In this document: one piece after another, positions 42,767 to 51,903 of the stretch
Numbering within the stretch: the first letter of the stretch is position 1
Layout: each line of letters begins with the position of its first letter
Origin: Streptomyces vietnamensis
GTDB taxonomy: Bacteria > Actinomycetota > Actinomycetes > Streptomycetales > Streptomycetaceae
DNA length: 64,000 nucleotides
Assembly: GCF_000830005.1 (NCBI RefSeq)
Contig: NZ_CP010407.1
Span: forward strand, 8,630,001 to 8,694,000
Direction: 5' to 3'
Translations under genes and position numbers: made by a program
The notes under the pieces: generated by a model
The model's input: the letters and a program-made list of their open reading frames with translations, nothing else
The model's database searches: none
What the model was told of the DNA's origin: nothing

Positions 42767-43390
42767 TCAGATGTGCAGCTCGGAAGGGAACCCGGTCCAG
42801 CGCAGCTCGGCGGGGAGGTGGCCCGTGTCGTTGAAGAAGAGGACGGCCGGGGCCCGGCCGGGCGCGTAGCGCAGGACGGTCAGTGCGGCGTTGGCCTGGT
42901 TGATGCCCATCCAGCGCCCCTTCGGCGCGTCGAGGGCCTCCCGGACGAGCCAGGCGATCAGGAAGTTGTGCGTGATGACGAGCTCGTGGCGCGGCTGGTC
43001 ACCGTCGACGGGCCCGGTGAAGCGGGCGACGGCCTCCGCGGCAAGCCCGGGGCCCTGTTCGCGCTCCTCCGCCGGGAACTGGGCCAGGAACCCGAGCATG
43101 GCGTCGGCCGACTCCGCCGGCAGCTCCTCGCGGCGCGGCACGTACGGGACGTAGTCGCCGGCCGCCGGGGACATGTGCAGGGGAACCCCGTCGAGCTGTT
43201 CGTGGACGATTCGAGCCGTCTGCTCCGCGCGCGCGAGCGGGCCGTGGTGGATCGCCGTGAGCGGCGCCTTCCGGAGCCGCTCTCCGAGCAGAACGGCCTG
43301 GCGGCGGCCGCGGTCCGTCAACGTGCTCTCGTCCTCGGACGCTTCACCGTGGCGCGCCAGGTACAGGTAGCGGGCAGCGGTTCCCGTCAT
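42767..43390 (-). CDS. Histidine phosphatase superfamily protein
   Basis: A 207-residue phosphatase/mutase. YLYLARHGEASEDE carries the RHG catalytic motif; IHHGPLARAEQTARI adds the second Arg, and VITHNFLIAWLV the second active-site His. It could dephosphorylate small metabolites or proteins. AAGGAGCC precedes the ATG at about 6 nt. The gene is divergent from a small membrane-protein gene. Confidence 0.92.
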   Translation of the reverse strand: MTGTAARYLYLARHGEASEDESTLTDRGRRQAVLLGERLRKAPLTAIHHGPLARAEQTARIVHEQLDGVPLHMSPAAGDYVPYVPRREELPAESADAMLGFLAQFPAEEREQGPGLAAEAVARFTGPVDGDQPRHELVITHNFLIAWLVREALDAPKGRWMGINQANAALTVLRYAPGRAPAVLFFNDTGHLPAELRWTGFPSELHI

Positions 43391-43553
43391 GCTCGGCTCC
43401 TTCGACAGGTTCGTGATCTTGCGAACGTCCGGAGGGACGTGGTTCGACACCGTTCGGTTCCCCCTGGATCCTCCGTCGGCTCGTCGCTTAACGTCCGGAG
43501 TGAAACGTGATCAGATAATGATCAGTGGACTGCAAGCGGCTTCGAGGGGTGCT

Positions 43554-44126
43554 GTGGATCTCGGCTCTGTGTTCATCGCGGTGGCAGGTGTGGCAGGAAC
43601 ATTGGGCGGCTCGTTGCTCACCCAACGCGCCTCCGAACGGGCGAAACGCCGGGAGATAGAGCTGGTCCGGGAGCAGGAGGAGGTCAGCGAGAACCTGGCT
43701 CTCCGACGCACCAGTTACGTGGAGCTCAACCGGGACGCACGTCAGTTCACCACGGCGCTCAGCCAGTTCCTGCACGTCATGCAGGAACGGAGGGTCGAAG
43801 AGGCCGATCGCGCGGAGCTCGACGAGGCGAAAAGAACCCACCGCGACACGTACTCCCAAGCACAGCTGATCGTCCCCGACGACGTGCTCGCCTGCGCGGG
43901 TGCGGTCAACAAAGCCCTGAACAGGGTGTACGGCCAGGTCAAACGCCTCGACCGGGAAGAGCCCAAACCCGGGGAGACGATCGCCACCGCCTTCGGCGCC
44001 CAAGCGGAGGTCTGGGAACTGCTGAAGATCCTGAGGACCTTGATGCGCCGAGACCTCGGGGTGGCCTCTGCGAGTGACGACGCGTCGGTGCGCCTCCCCA
44101 CGCAACTGGTCGATCCTCGCATCTGA
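43554..44126 (+). CDS. Hypothetical protein with N-terminal membrane anchor and coiled coil
   Basis: A 190-residue protein: a single hydrophobic helix (VDLGSVFIAVAGVAGTLGGS, residues 1-20), then a charged helical region ERAKRREIELVREQEEVSEN likely to form a coiled coil, and mixed helices to the end. It resembles short Streptomyces proteins found as orphans; the function is unknown. GTG 43554 has GAGGGG upstream and a GATAAT -10 element (43514-43519) at a plausible distance. An in-frame ATG at 43518 overlaps that -10 element and is less likely. Confidence 0.65.
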   Translation: MDLGSVFIAVAGVAGTLGGSLLTQRASERAKRREIELVREQEEVSENLALRRTSYVELNRDARQFTTALSQFLHVMQERRVEEADRAELDEAKRTHRDTYSQAQLIVPDDVLACAGAVNKALNRVYGQVKRLDREEPKPGETIATAFGAQAEVWELLKILRTLMRRDLGVASASDDASVRLPTQLVDPRI

Positions 44127-44238
44127 CGTGAGCGCGCCCGCCGGCGCGCTTCTCCTCGACCGTCGACGACGAGAGCAGAAAGGCCCCGGGCCGTTGCGCA
44201 GCACTGCCCCGGGGCCGACACGAAGGGACCAGGCCACG

Positions 44239-44865
44239 ATGACAGACCATCACCCTCCCGCTTCGCCGACCGTGCTGCGGCTCACGGACTATACGAAGAG
44301 CGACCAGATCGAGATCCTCGGCGACAGTGCTGATCCCTTCGGCGTGGCGGACGTCGGACTGACATGGCTGCCCAAGAAGGAGCATTTCGGCATCAGGCGG
44401 AACGGCCGCCTCGTCGCGCACGCCGGTCTGCTGCAACTCCCCCTGTCGATCGACGGTGTCGGGACGCAGGTGGTGGGTGTCGGCGGCGTGGCCGTCGCTC
44501 CCGACCTGCGGGGGCACGGACTGGCGCGGGCGGTCGTGTCGGCGGCCCTGGACCACGCGCGGGAGATGGGACCACGGTACGGGCTTCTCTTCTGCCGCCC
44601 ACCGCTCGTCCCGCTCTACCGGCGACTCGGCTGGCGAACCGTCGAGCAGGAGGTCCACGTCGAACAACCCGAGGGGCCCGTGATCATGCCGCTGCGGACG
44701 ATGTGGACGCCGCTGCGCGAGGACACGAGCTGGCCGCCGGGAGAGGTCCGCCTGCTCTCGCTCCCCATGCGATCGCCACTCAGCCCTCATGGACCCCCGT
44801 TCTCACCGGTCGGCGCAGCACATACGTGGCGGCCGAGGCGACCAGGAGCAGCATGCAGCCGGTGA
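44239..44865 (+). CDS. GNAT acetyltransferase with read-through C-terminus
   Basis: A 208-residue acetyltransferase of the aminoglycoside 2'-N-acetyltransferase-like type: VVGVGGVAVAPDLRGHGLAR is the acetyl-CoA loop and YGLLFCRPPLVPLYRRLGW the conserved end strand. The domain seems complete at VRLLSLPM (about base 44770). The last ~32 residues (RSPLSPHGPPFSPVGAAHTW...) are antisense to the MFS gene and look like translation past a lost stop. It overlaps the MFS gene 3' end by 86 bp. ATG 44239 was preferred to the upstream frame. Confidence 0.82.
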   Translation: MTDHHPPASPTVLRLTDYTKSDQIEILGDSADPFGVADVGLTWLPKKEHFGIRRNGRLVAHAGLLQLPLSIDGVGTQVVGVGGVAVAPDLRGHGLARAVVSAALDHAREMGPRYGLLFCRPPLVPLYRRLGWRTVEQEVHVEQPEGPVIMPLRTMWTPLREDTSWPPGEVRLLSLPMRSPLSPHGPPFSPVGAAHTWRPRRPGAACSR

Positions 44866-45979
44866 ACACCAGGCCCGCCTGTTCCAGGCCGAGCGGTCCG
44901 GACAGGAGGCCGACTCCGATGACCGGGATCGAGATGCCCGTGTAGGCGACCACGAACAGGGTCGAGATCACCGCCGCGCGCCGTTCCACCGGCGCGGCCG
45001 CGGCGATGGCGGACAGGGCCGCGCGGAAGGAGAGGCCCTGGCCGGCTCCGCCGACGACGGCGGCGAGGACCACGAGGACCAGGAGTTCCGCGGAGAGCGC
45101 CCCCGCCAGGAAGGCCAGGCCGGCGAGGAGCACGGCGCAGCCCAGCGGCAGGGACCGGGACACTCCGAAGCGGTCGACGGCGAGTTGTCCGGCGGTGGAG
45201 GCGAAGAAGGCCAGCGCGACGATCAGACCGCTCACCGCGTGGTTGTCCACGTGCAGGTAGCGGGCCAGGAAGGCGGGACTGACCGAGGTGAACACCCCGA
45301 ACAGGGCGAACCCCGCGAAGGAGGCGGTCGCCGCCGGCACGAACACCGGACGGACCTGCGCGGGCAGGGCCGGCCGTTGCGGCCGTACGGCGGTCAGGGG
45401 CCGCGGCTCCCGCACGGTCTCCGGCAGCCGCAGGAGGACGACGGCGGACACGATCACCAGGGCGAGGTGCACGGCGAACGGGAGCAGCAGCGGCTCGGGG
45501 GCGTACTCCGCGAGCAGGCCCGCGAGCAGGGGACCGCAGCCGAGCCCGCCCATGTTGGCGGCCGTCGCCACGAGCGTCGCCCGGGACTGGCCGCCGGGCG
45601 GGGCGAGGTCCATGACGTACGCGGTGGCGGCCCCCGTGAACAGGCCGGCCGACAGGCCCGAGAGCAGCCGGCCCGCGTACAGCCATCCCAGTGCGTCGGC
45701 GGACAGGAAGCAGATCGCGCTCGCCGCCGCGAACCCGAGTCCCCACAGCAGCGTCGGCCGTCTGCCGACCGTGTCCGAGGCGTTGCCCGCGAGGAGCAGG
45801 ACGCCGATGACCCCGAACGCGTACACGGCGTACACGACGGTCACCGTCAGCTCGGAGAACCCGAACTTCTCCTGGTAGAGGGGGTAGAGCGGCGTCGGCA
45901 GCGTGGTGCCGGTCATCCCCACGACGAACACGGCCCCGGCGAGCAGACACCGGAGCCACCCTTGACGATCACCCACCAT
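44780..45979 (-). CDS. Major facilitator superfamily transporter
   Basis: A 399-residue transporter with about twelve transmembrane helices. The loop 2-3 motif is LLAGNASDTVGRRPTLLWGL, and a repeat-half match AVDRFGVSRSLPLG occurs after the central loop (PETVREPRPL). It probably exports a drug or metabolite by proton antiport. The ATG 45979 is 7 nt downstream of a TACGGT -10 element, so the transcript is probably leaderless. Longer upstream frames lack membrane character. Confidence 0.92.
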   Translation of the reverse strand: MVGDRQGWLRCLLAGAVFVVGMTGTTLPTPLYPLYQEKFGFSELTVTVVYAVYAFGVIGVLLLAGNASDTVGRRPTLLWGLGFAAASAICFLSADALGWLYAGRLLSGLSAGLFTGAATAYVMDLAPPGGQSRATLVATAANMGGLGCGPLLAGLLAEYAPEPLLLPFAVHLALVIVSAVVLLRLPETVREPRPLTAVRPQRPALPAQVRPVFVPAATASFAGFALFGVFTSVSPAFLARYLHVDNHAVSGLIVALAFFASTAGQLAVDRFGVSRSLPLGCAVLLAGLAFLAGALSAELLVLVVLAAVVGGAGQGLSFRAALSAIAAAAPVERRAAVISTLFVVAYTGISIPVIGVGLLSGPLGLEQAGLVFTGCMLLLVASAATYVLRRPVRTGVHEG

Positions 45980-46107
45980 GCCGCCGACCGTATCCCCGCC
46001 GCCCGTCTCCGCCCGGCGACGCGACGCCCGCCGGCGGGGCATCGACCGTGTGGCCCAAGGGGCCTCCCGCAGGAGGCGTTCGCCGCCCGCCGGGGCAGAC
46101 TGTGCGC

Positions 46108-46836
46108 ATGCACGGATGGACCCGATCGGGCACGGAACCCGGCCCCGCCCTGTACGGACGCCTGCGCGTCGAGACCGATGACCTCGCACCGGCGCGCTGG
46201 CTCGACGAACGCCACCCCGGCCACGGCGACTTCGGCACCGTCGCCGGTGTCGCCGCCCCCGGCTTCCCGGCGTACGCGCGCGTACTGCACCCCGCGAGCC
46301 TCGACGAGGTCCCGGTCCGCTGGGACACCGTCGCCGCCGCCTACGGACGGCGGGTCGAGGCGCTGACGGACTGGCACGAGGTGATCGGCGCGGAGCGGTT
46401 CTACCAGAACCTGGGGGAGTACGGCCTGCCCGGCGTATGGGACGAGCACCCCGGCGAAGGCCCCACGCCCGGCGGCGTCGCGCGCGCCATGATCCCCGTC
46501 CTCGCGCGGCACACGAGCACACCGGAGCGGTGCTGGTTCGGGCTGTGGGAGGGGTACGGGCGCCGGGACTGGCACGGGGTACCCACCTTCCCGACGCCCG
46601 AGAGGGACGAGATCCTGCTGTCCGGGACGCTGGCCGACGCCGTGTCCCCCGAACTCCTGGACGAGTTCGCCGAGCTCCCCGACCTGTGGTGGCCGCAGGA
46701 CCGCGCCTGGTGCGTGGGCGGCGACGTCGACCTGGTGAGCACGTACGTCTGCGGATCCGAGGAACTGATCGCCGACCTGCTCGCCACGCCCGGCCTTGAG
46801 GCCCACCGGGTCACGGCGACCGACAGGGTCGGCTGA
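46108..46836 (+). CDS. Conserved hypothetical protein
   Basis: A 242-residue soluble protein. Segments such as YGRLRVETDDLAPARWLDER, RVLHPASLDEVPVRWDTVAA, CWFGLWEGYGRRDWHGVPTF and PDLWWPQDRAWCVGGDVDLV are Trp-rich and clearly coding; similar proteins occur singly in streptomycetes without assigned function. No catalytic motif is recognised. It is divergent from the MFS gene. A CAGACT element 6 nt before the ATG hints at a leaderless start. Confidence 0.7.
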   Translation: MHGWTRSGTEPGPALYGRLRVETDDLAPARWLDERHPGHGDFGTVAGVAAPGFPAYARVLHPASLDEVPVRWDTVAAAYGRRVEALTDWHEVIGAERFYQNLGEYGLPGVWDEHPGEGPTPGGVARAMIPVLARHTSTPERCWFGLWEGYGRRDWHGVPTFPTPERDEILLSGTLADAVSPELLDEFAELPDLWWPQDRAWCVGGDVDLVSTYVCGSEELIADLLATPGLEAHRVTATDRVG

Positions 46837-47004
46837 TGCGGACCGGACGACGCGGATCGCGGCGACCGGGTACGGAGGGGCTCCTGCGCACGGGACGCGC
46901 CACGCTCGTGCGGTCGCTCACGATGCTCATGTGCGGGCTCGCCGACCCCCGTATGAAGATCGAGATCGAGGTGTACGCACGGCGGACCGTCGCGTGTGGG
47001 GCGC
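46836..47004 (+). pseudogene. Possible RidA-family C-terminal relic
   Basis: Between the hypothetical gene and the ArsR gene, a short frame starting at 46836 contains LVRSLTMLMCGLADPRMKIE and IEVYARR. The latter resembles the last strand of RidA/YjgF proteins (VEIEVYA). The rest of the fold is missing, so this looks like the remnant of a deleted gene. The similarity is short and could be fortuitous. Confidence 0.35.
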
Positions 47005-47349
47005 TCAGTCCAGCTCGTCGGCACGCAGGGTGAGTGCGAGGAGGCCGGGGAAGCGGGCGTCGAACTCCTCGCGGCGCAGTCGGTTGAGCCGCTTGGGCCC
47101 CTGATCGCGCTGTTCGACGAGGCCGGCGCCGCGCAGGACGGTGAAGTGGTGGCTCTTCGCCGCCCTGCCGACGGGCACGTCGAAGTTGCTGCAGCTGAGC
47201 GTCCAGTCGGGCTGGGCGGCCAGTTCGCGGATCAGCTGGATGCGCACGGGGTCCGCGAGCGCGGAGAGCGCGGTGAGGAGGGCGACGTCGTCGGGGTGCG
47301 TGTGCACGGGCGCCGCACGGTGGCCCGTGCCCCCAGCCTGCTCCGGCAT
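47005..47349 (-). CDS. ArsR-family winged-helix transcriptional regulator
   Basis: A 114-residue regulator: DPVRIQLIRELAAQPDWTLS is the first helix set and VGRAAKSHHFTVLRGAGLVE the recognition helix and wing. It lacks the metal-binding cysteine pair of ArsR sensors; one Cys is in LSCSNFD. It is divergent from a quinone oxidoreductase, whose promoter it probably controls, as in other ArsR/zinc-type oxidoreductase pairs. Two TGTTCG direct repeats (around 47390-47416) between them are candidate sites. Confidence 0.9.
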   Translation of the reverse strand: MPEQAGGTGHRAAPVHTHPDDVALLTALSALADPVRIQLIRELAAQPDWTLSCSNFDVPVGRAAKSHHFTVLRGAGLVEQRDQGPKRLNRLRREEFDARFPGLLALTLRADELD

Positions 47350-47453
47350 TCCGCTCACTCCTCCGCCGATATGTGCTTGCTCAATGTTCGATGACCATCA
47401 TACAGTGCGAGTGTTCGCTTCCCGTTGAATACTCCTTGGAGGGTGGTTCGTCC

Positions 47454-48431
47454 ATGCGCGCGATCGAGTTCCACGAGTACGGCGGTCCCGAGGTCCTGCG
47501 GCTCGTCGAAGCCGCGACACCCCGGCCGGGCCCGGGCCAGGTGGCCATCGACGTCGCCTGGGCCGGAGTGAACTTCGCCGACGTCAAGGCACGCACGGAG
47601 GGATACCGGGTCGCCGAACTGCCCTACCGGCCCGGCCTCGAGGTCTCCGGCCACGTCCGCGCCCTCGGCGAGGGCGTCGACGGCCTCGAAGTGGGCCAGG
47701 AGGTCGCCGCCCTCGTCGGCGGCGGCGGATACGCCGAGGTGGTCCTCGCCGAGGCCTCGACCGTCTTCGCCCTCCCCGAGGGCCTCGACCTGCGGACCGC
47801 GGCCACCCTCCCCACGGTCCTGCCGACCGCGCACGCCCTGATCCACGAGGTGGGGCGGCTGCGGGCGGGGGAGAGCGTGCTGGTGCACGGCGCGGCGGGA
47901 GGCATCGGCACGGCCGTCGGCCAACTGGCCCGGGCGGCGGGTGCGGGGGCGGTGTACGGCGTCGCCTCCACCGAGGCGAAGGCCGCGTACGCCCTGAAGT
48001 ACGGCTACGACGAGGTCTTCCGGCCCGACACCTTCACCGAGGACGTCCGGCGGGCCACCGGCGGCAGGGGAGTCGACCTCGTCCTCGACCCGATCGGCGG
48101 CGACACCCTGCGCCGCGGCCTGGACGCCCTGGCCGCCTTCGGGCGCCTGGTCTCCTTCGGCAACGCCGGCGGCGGCGCGCCGTGGCAGGTCGGCCAGCCC
48201 GAACTGTACGGCCAGGGCCACTCCGTCGCGGGCTTCTCCGTCCTGACGCTCGCCCAGACGGCACCCGCCGCCGCGCGCGCCCTGACCGAACGCGCCCTGC
48301 GCGCGGTCTCCGAGGGGACGGTGACCCTCCCCGTCACCGCCGAGTTCCCCCTGTCCGAAACGGCCGAAGCCCACCGGCTCCTGGGCGGACGCGGCTCCAC
48401 GGGCAAGCTCCTGCTGCGCGTGAAGGACTGA
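47454..48431 (+). CDS. Zeta-crystallin-like quinone oxidoreductase (MDR family)
   Basis: A 325-residue medium-chain reductase. MRAIEFHEYGGPEVLRLVEA starts the GroES-like domain; VLVHGAAGGIGTAVGQLARA binds NADPH, and GRGVDLVLDPIGGDTLRRGL is conserved. There are no zinc ligands, so it belongs to the quinone reductase/enoyl reductase branch. It would detoxify quinones using NADPH. The divergent ArsR-type repressor is the probable regulator. GGAGGG lies 10 nt before the ATG. Confidence 0.94.
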   Translation: MRAIEFHEYGGPEVLRLVEAATPRPGPGQVAIDVAWAGVNFADVKARTEGYRVAELPYRPGLEVSGHVRALGEGVDGLEVGQEVAALVGGGGYAEVVLAEASTVFALPEGLDLRTAATLPTVLPTAHALIHEVGRLRAGESVLVHGAAGGIGTAVGQLARAAGAGAVYGVASTEAKAAYALKYGYDEVFRPDTFTEDVRRATGGRGVDLVLDPIGGDTLRRGLDALAAFGRLVSFGNAGGGAPWQVGQPELYGQGHSVAGFSVLTLAQTAPAAARALTERALRAVSEGTVTLPVTAEFPLSETAEAHRLLGGRGSTGKLLLRVKD

Positions 48432-48498
48432 CCGCCCCCCCGCCGAAGGCCACCGCGAGGCGGCCTCCGGATCGGCGATGCCGCCCGGCATGACGGAT

Positions 48499-49092
48499 TC
48501 ACAGCTGGTGGATCCAGGCGATGACCAGCACGATGCCGGCGGCGGACGAGAGCAGCAACGCGAGCACGGGGCCCCATCCCACCCTGCGGCCCCACATCCC
48601 GCCCGCCAGGCGGGCGTGCAGACCGCCCAGCAGCCAGAGGGCTCCCAGAGCGGCGGCCGCGAACGGCAGGGCGACGAGGAAGTGCACGATCCACGCCCCG
48701 GCGAGACTCGGGCCGCCCCAGGAGTGGTCGTAGGGACCCTGGTCGACGAGGCCGTAGAACACGCCGCGCAGGACGAACAGGACCTCGATGCCCACCGGGA
48801 TGAGGGCGAGCAGCCCGAGCGGCACGCACAACAGCGCGTGCGCCAGCAGGCGCCACGTGCCGGGTTGCCGGGCCGACGACAGCGCTGCCGGCTGCTGCCC
48901 GGCGGCCCGGGCCCACCAGGCGCGCGCCCGGTCCGCACGCCCTGCCGCAACCGCCCCGAGCGTCGCCACGGAGGCCGGCAGCAGCGCTGCGGTGTATCCG
49001 ATCCGGCTCGCGGCTCGCGCGAGGACGACACGGGAACCGGGTCCCGAGGGCTGCTGCTCGTTGCGGGTGCGCCGCGACACAAGGAATGACAT
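48499..49092 (-). CDS. Membrane protein resembling a kinase sensor domain
   Basis: A 197-residue protein with about four hydrophobic helices (about 30-48, 80-100, 130-150 and 175-195). The segment FVLRGVFYGLVDQGPYDHSW followed by GGPSLAGAWIVHFLVALPFA resembles the N-terminal sensor module of Streptomyces histidine kinases, but no kinase domain follows. Its function is unknown. It is convergent with the quinone oxidoreductase gene. Confidence 0.7.
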   Translation of the reverse strand: MSFLVSRRTRNEQQPSGPGSRVVLARAASRIGYTAALLPASVATLGAVAAGRADRARAWWARAAGQQPAALSSARQPGTWRLLAHALLCVPLGLLALIPVGIEVLFVLRGVFYGLVDQGPYDHSWGGPSLAGAWIVHFLVALPFAAAALGALWLLGGLHARLAGGMWGRRVGWGPVLALLLSSAAGIVLVIAWIHQL

Positions 49093-49271
49093 GACCTGTC
49101 CCCGTTCTCATGATCGTCGGCTGCTGCCGACGCACGGAAGGGTAGGGAGGAGGCGCCGTCGACCACGTCACACCACGGTGCCAAGCCGGCCCCGTACCCG
49201 AGTAGGGGGGTGGGAGGCGGGCGGCGGAAGGACCGGGCCATCCGTCCGAACACCCGGTGCGCGACCCGCGG

Positions 49272-49847
49272 TCAGTCCTGGCGGCGGAGGTCGAGCATGC
49301 AGAAGACCTTGTCGTAGCGGCGTTCGCCGACGGCGACGAAGTCGGGCAGCCGGCCGTACTCGGTGAAGCCCAGCGAACGGTAGAGGTGCAGGGCGTCGGC
49401 GTTGTCGCCGCGGGCGTCCAGGGTGAGGACCTCGATCCCCGCCTCCCGGGCGTCGGCGATCAGGGCGGCGGTCAGCGCCCGGCCGACTCCGCGCCCTTGG
49501 GCGGCGGCGTCCACCGCGAGCTTCTCGAGATCGGCGTGTGGCCGATGGGTCGGCCGGGCGTAGCGGAGCCAGTACCCCAAGCCGACGATCCGGCCGTCGA
49601 GGTGGGCCACGCGGAGGGCCGCGTCCCCGGCGCGTACGGCGGAGAGGACATGGTCCAGAAGCTCCGCCACCTCGTCCCGCGAGGGCGGCTCGACCCAGCC
49701 CAGCGCGGCGCCTCCACGCACCAGGTCCGCGAGGATCCGGTGGGCCGACTCCGCGAACCGTCCCTCCAGATCCGGATCGGAAGTGAGCGCCAGGGCGTCG
49801 AGGACGGTGGTCTCGGCGGTCGCGTCATGGGGCGGGGGCGGCGTCAT
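49272..49847 (-). CDS. GNAT family N-acetyltransferase
   Basis: A 191-residue acetyltransferase. ADLEKLAVDAAAQGRGVGRA is the acetyl-CoA binding loop, followed by VLTLDARGDNADALHLYRSL. The leading residues MTPPPPHDATAETTVLDALA match GNATs with long N-termini. The acceptor is unknown. ATG 49847 is 7 nt after a TAGGCT -10 element, indicating a leaderless transcript and deciding this start. Confidence 0.9.
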   Translation of the reverse strand: MTPPPPHDATAETTVLDALALTSDPDLEGRFAESAHRILADLVRGGAALGWVEPPSRDEVAELLDHVLSAVRAGDAALRVAHLDGRIVGLGYWLRYARPTHRPHADLEKLAVDAAAQGRGVGRALTAALIADAREAGIEVLTLDARGDNADALHLYRSLGFTEYGRLPDFVAVGERRYDKVFCMLDLRRQD

Positions 49848-49878
49848 GATCAATAGCCTAGCCACCCCGAGGACCGGG

Positions 49879-49918
49879 CCGGGCCGCCGCCGCGGTCAGG
49901 CCCGCGGCGGCGACCCGG
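49879..49918 (-). terminator. Terminator after the IMP dehydrogenase gene
   Basis: CCGGGCCGCCGCCGCGG pairs with CCGCGGCGGCGACCCGG over 17 bp with one mismatch and a 6-nt loop, just beyond the stop at 49924 on the minus strand. Confidence 0.85.
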
Positions 49919-49923
49919 CCGGA

Positions 49924-51417
49924 TCACTCGCCGGAGTCGATGGTGGGCTGGCGCAGCTGCACCTCGGCGCCGGTCTGCTTGAAGGACTCCGCCGACACCG
50001 GAACGAGCACCGCGTCGCGGTGGAAGTCCCGCAGGTTCGTCGACCCGCAGCTGATCATCGTCGAGGTCAGCTTCGCCCGGGTCCGCTCCACGTTGTCGTA
50101 CAGGCTGCCCGCGTAGGGCACATAGCCGTCGACGCCCTCCTCGAAGACCATCTGGCCGCGCTGGCCGTACCGGGCCGCGTTCTGCGCGCGCCGCGAGCCC
50201 TCACCCCAGTACTCCTTGTACCACTGGCCACCGATCTGCAGCTTCCGCGACGGGCTCTCGTCGAGCCGGGCGAAGTAGCGGCCCAGCATGATGAAGTCCG
50301 CCCCCATCGCCAGCGCCATCGCCATGTGCGAGTCGTTGAGCAGACCGCCGTCGCAGCACAGCGGCACGTACACCCCGGTCTCCTGCGCGTAGGCGTCGCG
50401 CGCCTCGACCACGTCGAGCAGCGCGGAGGCCTGCCCGCGGCCGATGCCCTTCTGGGCCCGGGTGGTGCAGATGGCCCCGCCGCCGATCCCGACCTTCACG
50501 AACGCCGCGCCCGCATCGGCCAGATAACGGAAGGCCCGTCCGTCCACGACGTTCCCCGCGCCCACGTGGACGTCGTCCCCGTACGTCTCCCGGGCGAACT
50601 CGACCGTCCTCGCCTGGTACACGGAATAGCCGTCGGAGGAGTCCAGGCACAGCACGTCCGCACCGGCCTCCACCAGGGCGGGAATACGGTCCTTGAAGTC
50701 ACGGGAGTTGATGCCGGCGCCGACCCGCAGCCGCTTCTCGCCGTCCACGGTCGCCCGGTGGTACGTCTTGTGGGCCTGGTAGTCCCTCTTGAGGACCAGG
50801 GAGACGACCCGGTCGTCCTCGATCACCGGAAGAACGTCCAGATGGTGCTTCCAGATCAGTTCGTTCGCCTCGGACAGCGAGACCGTGGCCGGCGCGGTGA
50901 CCAGGCCGTCGCGGCCCCGCATCCGGTTGCCGGCGGTCTCGGAGGCCCCGTGACGCTCCAGGTGGAAGTCGTCGAGGCTGATGATCCCGAGGAACGCGCC
51001 GTCGGCCTCCCCGCTCCGTGTGACCACGGCCACGCCCTGCTCGGTGTCGGCCAGCTGCCGGGAGACCTCACCGAGAGGCGTCGTCGGCGCCACGGTGACC
51101 TCGCTGGTCCGGAAACCGGCCTTGTGCCGCTTCACGGACAGCACGTCCGCGGCCTGGTCCTCGACCCGCTGGTTCTGATGGATGAACGAAAGGCCGCCGA
51201 CCTGAGCCAGGGCCACCGCCAGCGTCGGTGACGACACCGCCTGCATGATGGCGCTCACCATGGGGGTGGCGACCCGGATTCCCGGCTCCTCGCCGACCCG
51301 GTGACGCACCAGCGGCGCTCCGACATCCACATTGTCCGGTGTGCAGTCTTCTGTGGTCAGGCCGGGGATGAGGAGGTACTCACTCAGCGTACGAGAGATC
51401 TCGGGAAGGATTTTCAC
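49924..51417 (-). CDS. guaB: IMP dehydrogenase family enzyme with CBS domains
   Basis: A 497-residue enzyme oxidising IMP to XMP in guanine nucleotide synthesis. The TIM barrel is split by a pair of CBS domains (about 95-215); GADVLCLDSSDGYSVYQART is the IMP-binding segment, GIGGGAICTTRAQKGIGRG has the catalytic Cys, and the flap contains QRGQMVFEEGVDGYVPYAGS. Actinobacteria have several guaB-like genes; it could instead be a GuaB1-like GMP reductase. GTG 51417 has GGAG at 5 nt. A terminator follows. Confidence 0.9.
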   Translation of the reverse strand: MKILPEISRTLSEYLLIPGLTTEDCTPDNVDVGAPLVRHRVGEEPGIRVATPMVSAIMQAVSSPTLAVALAQVGGLSFIHQNQRVEDQAADVLSVKRHKAGFRTSEVTVAPTTPLGEVSRQLADTEQGVAVVTRSGEADGAFLGIISLDDFHLERHGASETAGNRMRGRDGLVTAPATVSLSEANELIWKHHLDVLPVIEDDRVVSLVLKRDYQAHKTYHRATVDGEKRLRVGAGINSRDFKDRIPALVEAGADVLCLDSSDGYSVYQARTVEFARETYGDDVHVGAGNVVDGRAFRYLADAGAAFVKVGIGGGAICTTRAQKGIGRGQASALLDVVEARDAYAQETGVYVPLCCDGGLLNDSHMAMALAMGADFIMLGRYFARLDESPSRKLQIGGQWYKEYWGEGSRRAQNAARYGQRGQMVFEEGVDGYVPYAGSLYDNVERTRAKLTSTMISCGSTNLRDFHRDAVLVPVSAESFKQTGAEVQLRQPTIDSGE

Positions 51418-51903
51418 ATCGTCTCCAGCGAGGAGCCCGCGCGCCGGGTCGCGGCGGATCGGCGAGGCTCGAACGGTCGGTGCGGATCGATGCCGGCCGG
51501 TTGCGCACTGTCGGAAGGAGGCGCTCTGTACATGTGGAGAGCGGGCGCGCCCGGCGGAGGCAGTGCTCGCACGCGCGGCCGCATCGACAGCGAAGGCGCG
51601 ACAGATCCGAATCCGGCGGTGCTGCACAGGCGTTGACTTCCATGACGCCATACGTGATCTTAGCGCACCGCTCGTGTACGCCCGTTCGGGAGCCGGACCC
51701 GGCACACGACGCTCACGAGCGGACGAACACGGCCACGTCGCAGCGTTCGAACGAGGGATCACGCGGGACATCAAGGCCGGGTCGAACGAGCCCGCCGGAG
51801 CGGGCACGACTCATGGACCGATCCTCGACCGTGCCCGTCCGGCCCGGGGGCGGGCCGGACGGGCACGGTTGAGGATGTGTGGGAAACGGGGGAGGTGCGT
51901 GGG
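51418..51903. other. Intergenic region upstream of IMP dehydrogenase
   Basis: About 486 bp between the IMP dehydrogenase start and the stop of the PRC-barrel gene, both on the minus strand. Apart from the terminator at 51828-51869, only frames without coding character occur. It should contain the IMP dehydrogenase promoter and possibly a 5' leader. I recognise no purine riboswitch or other known element. Confidence 0.5.
51828..51869 (-). terminator. Perfect 18-bp terminator hairpin
   Basis: ACCGTGCCCGTCCGGCCC pairs fully with GGGCCGGACGGGCACGGT across a 6-nt loop GGGGGC. It lies 35 bp beyond the stop of the PRC-barrel/DUF2382 gene. Confidence 0.93.

Noticed and set aside
49924..51417. Purine riboswitch before IMP dehydrogenase
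   Set aside because: The 486-bp upstream region shows no conserved purine-aptamer sequence on the minus strand.
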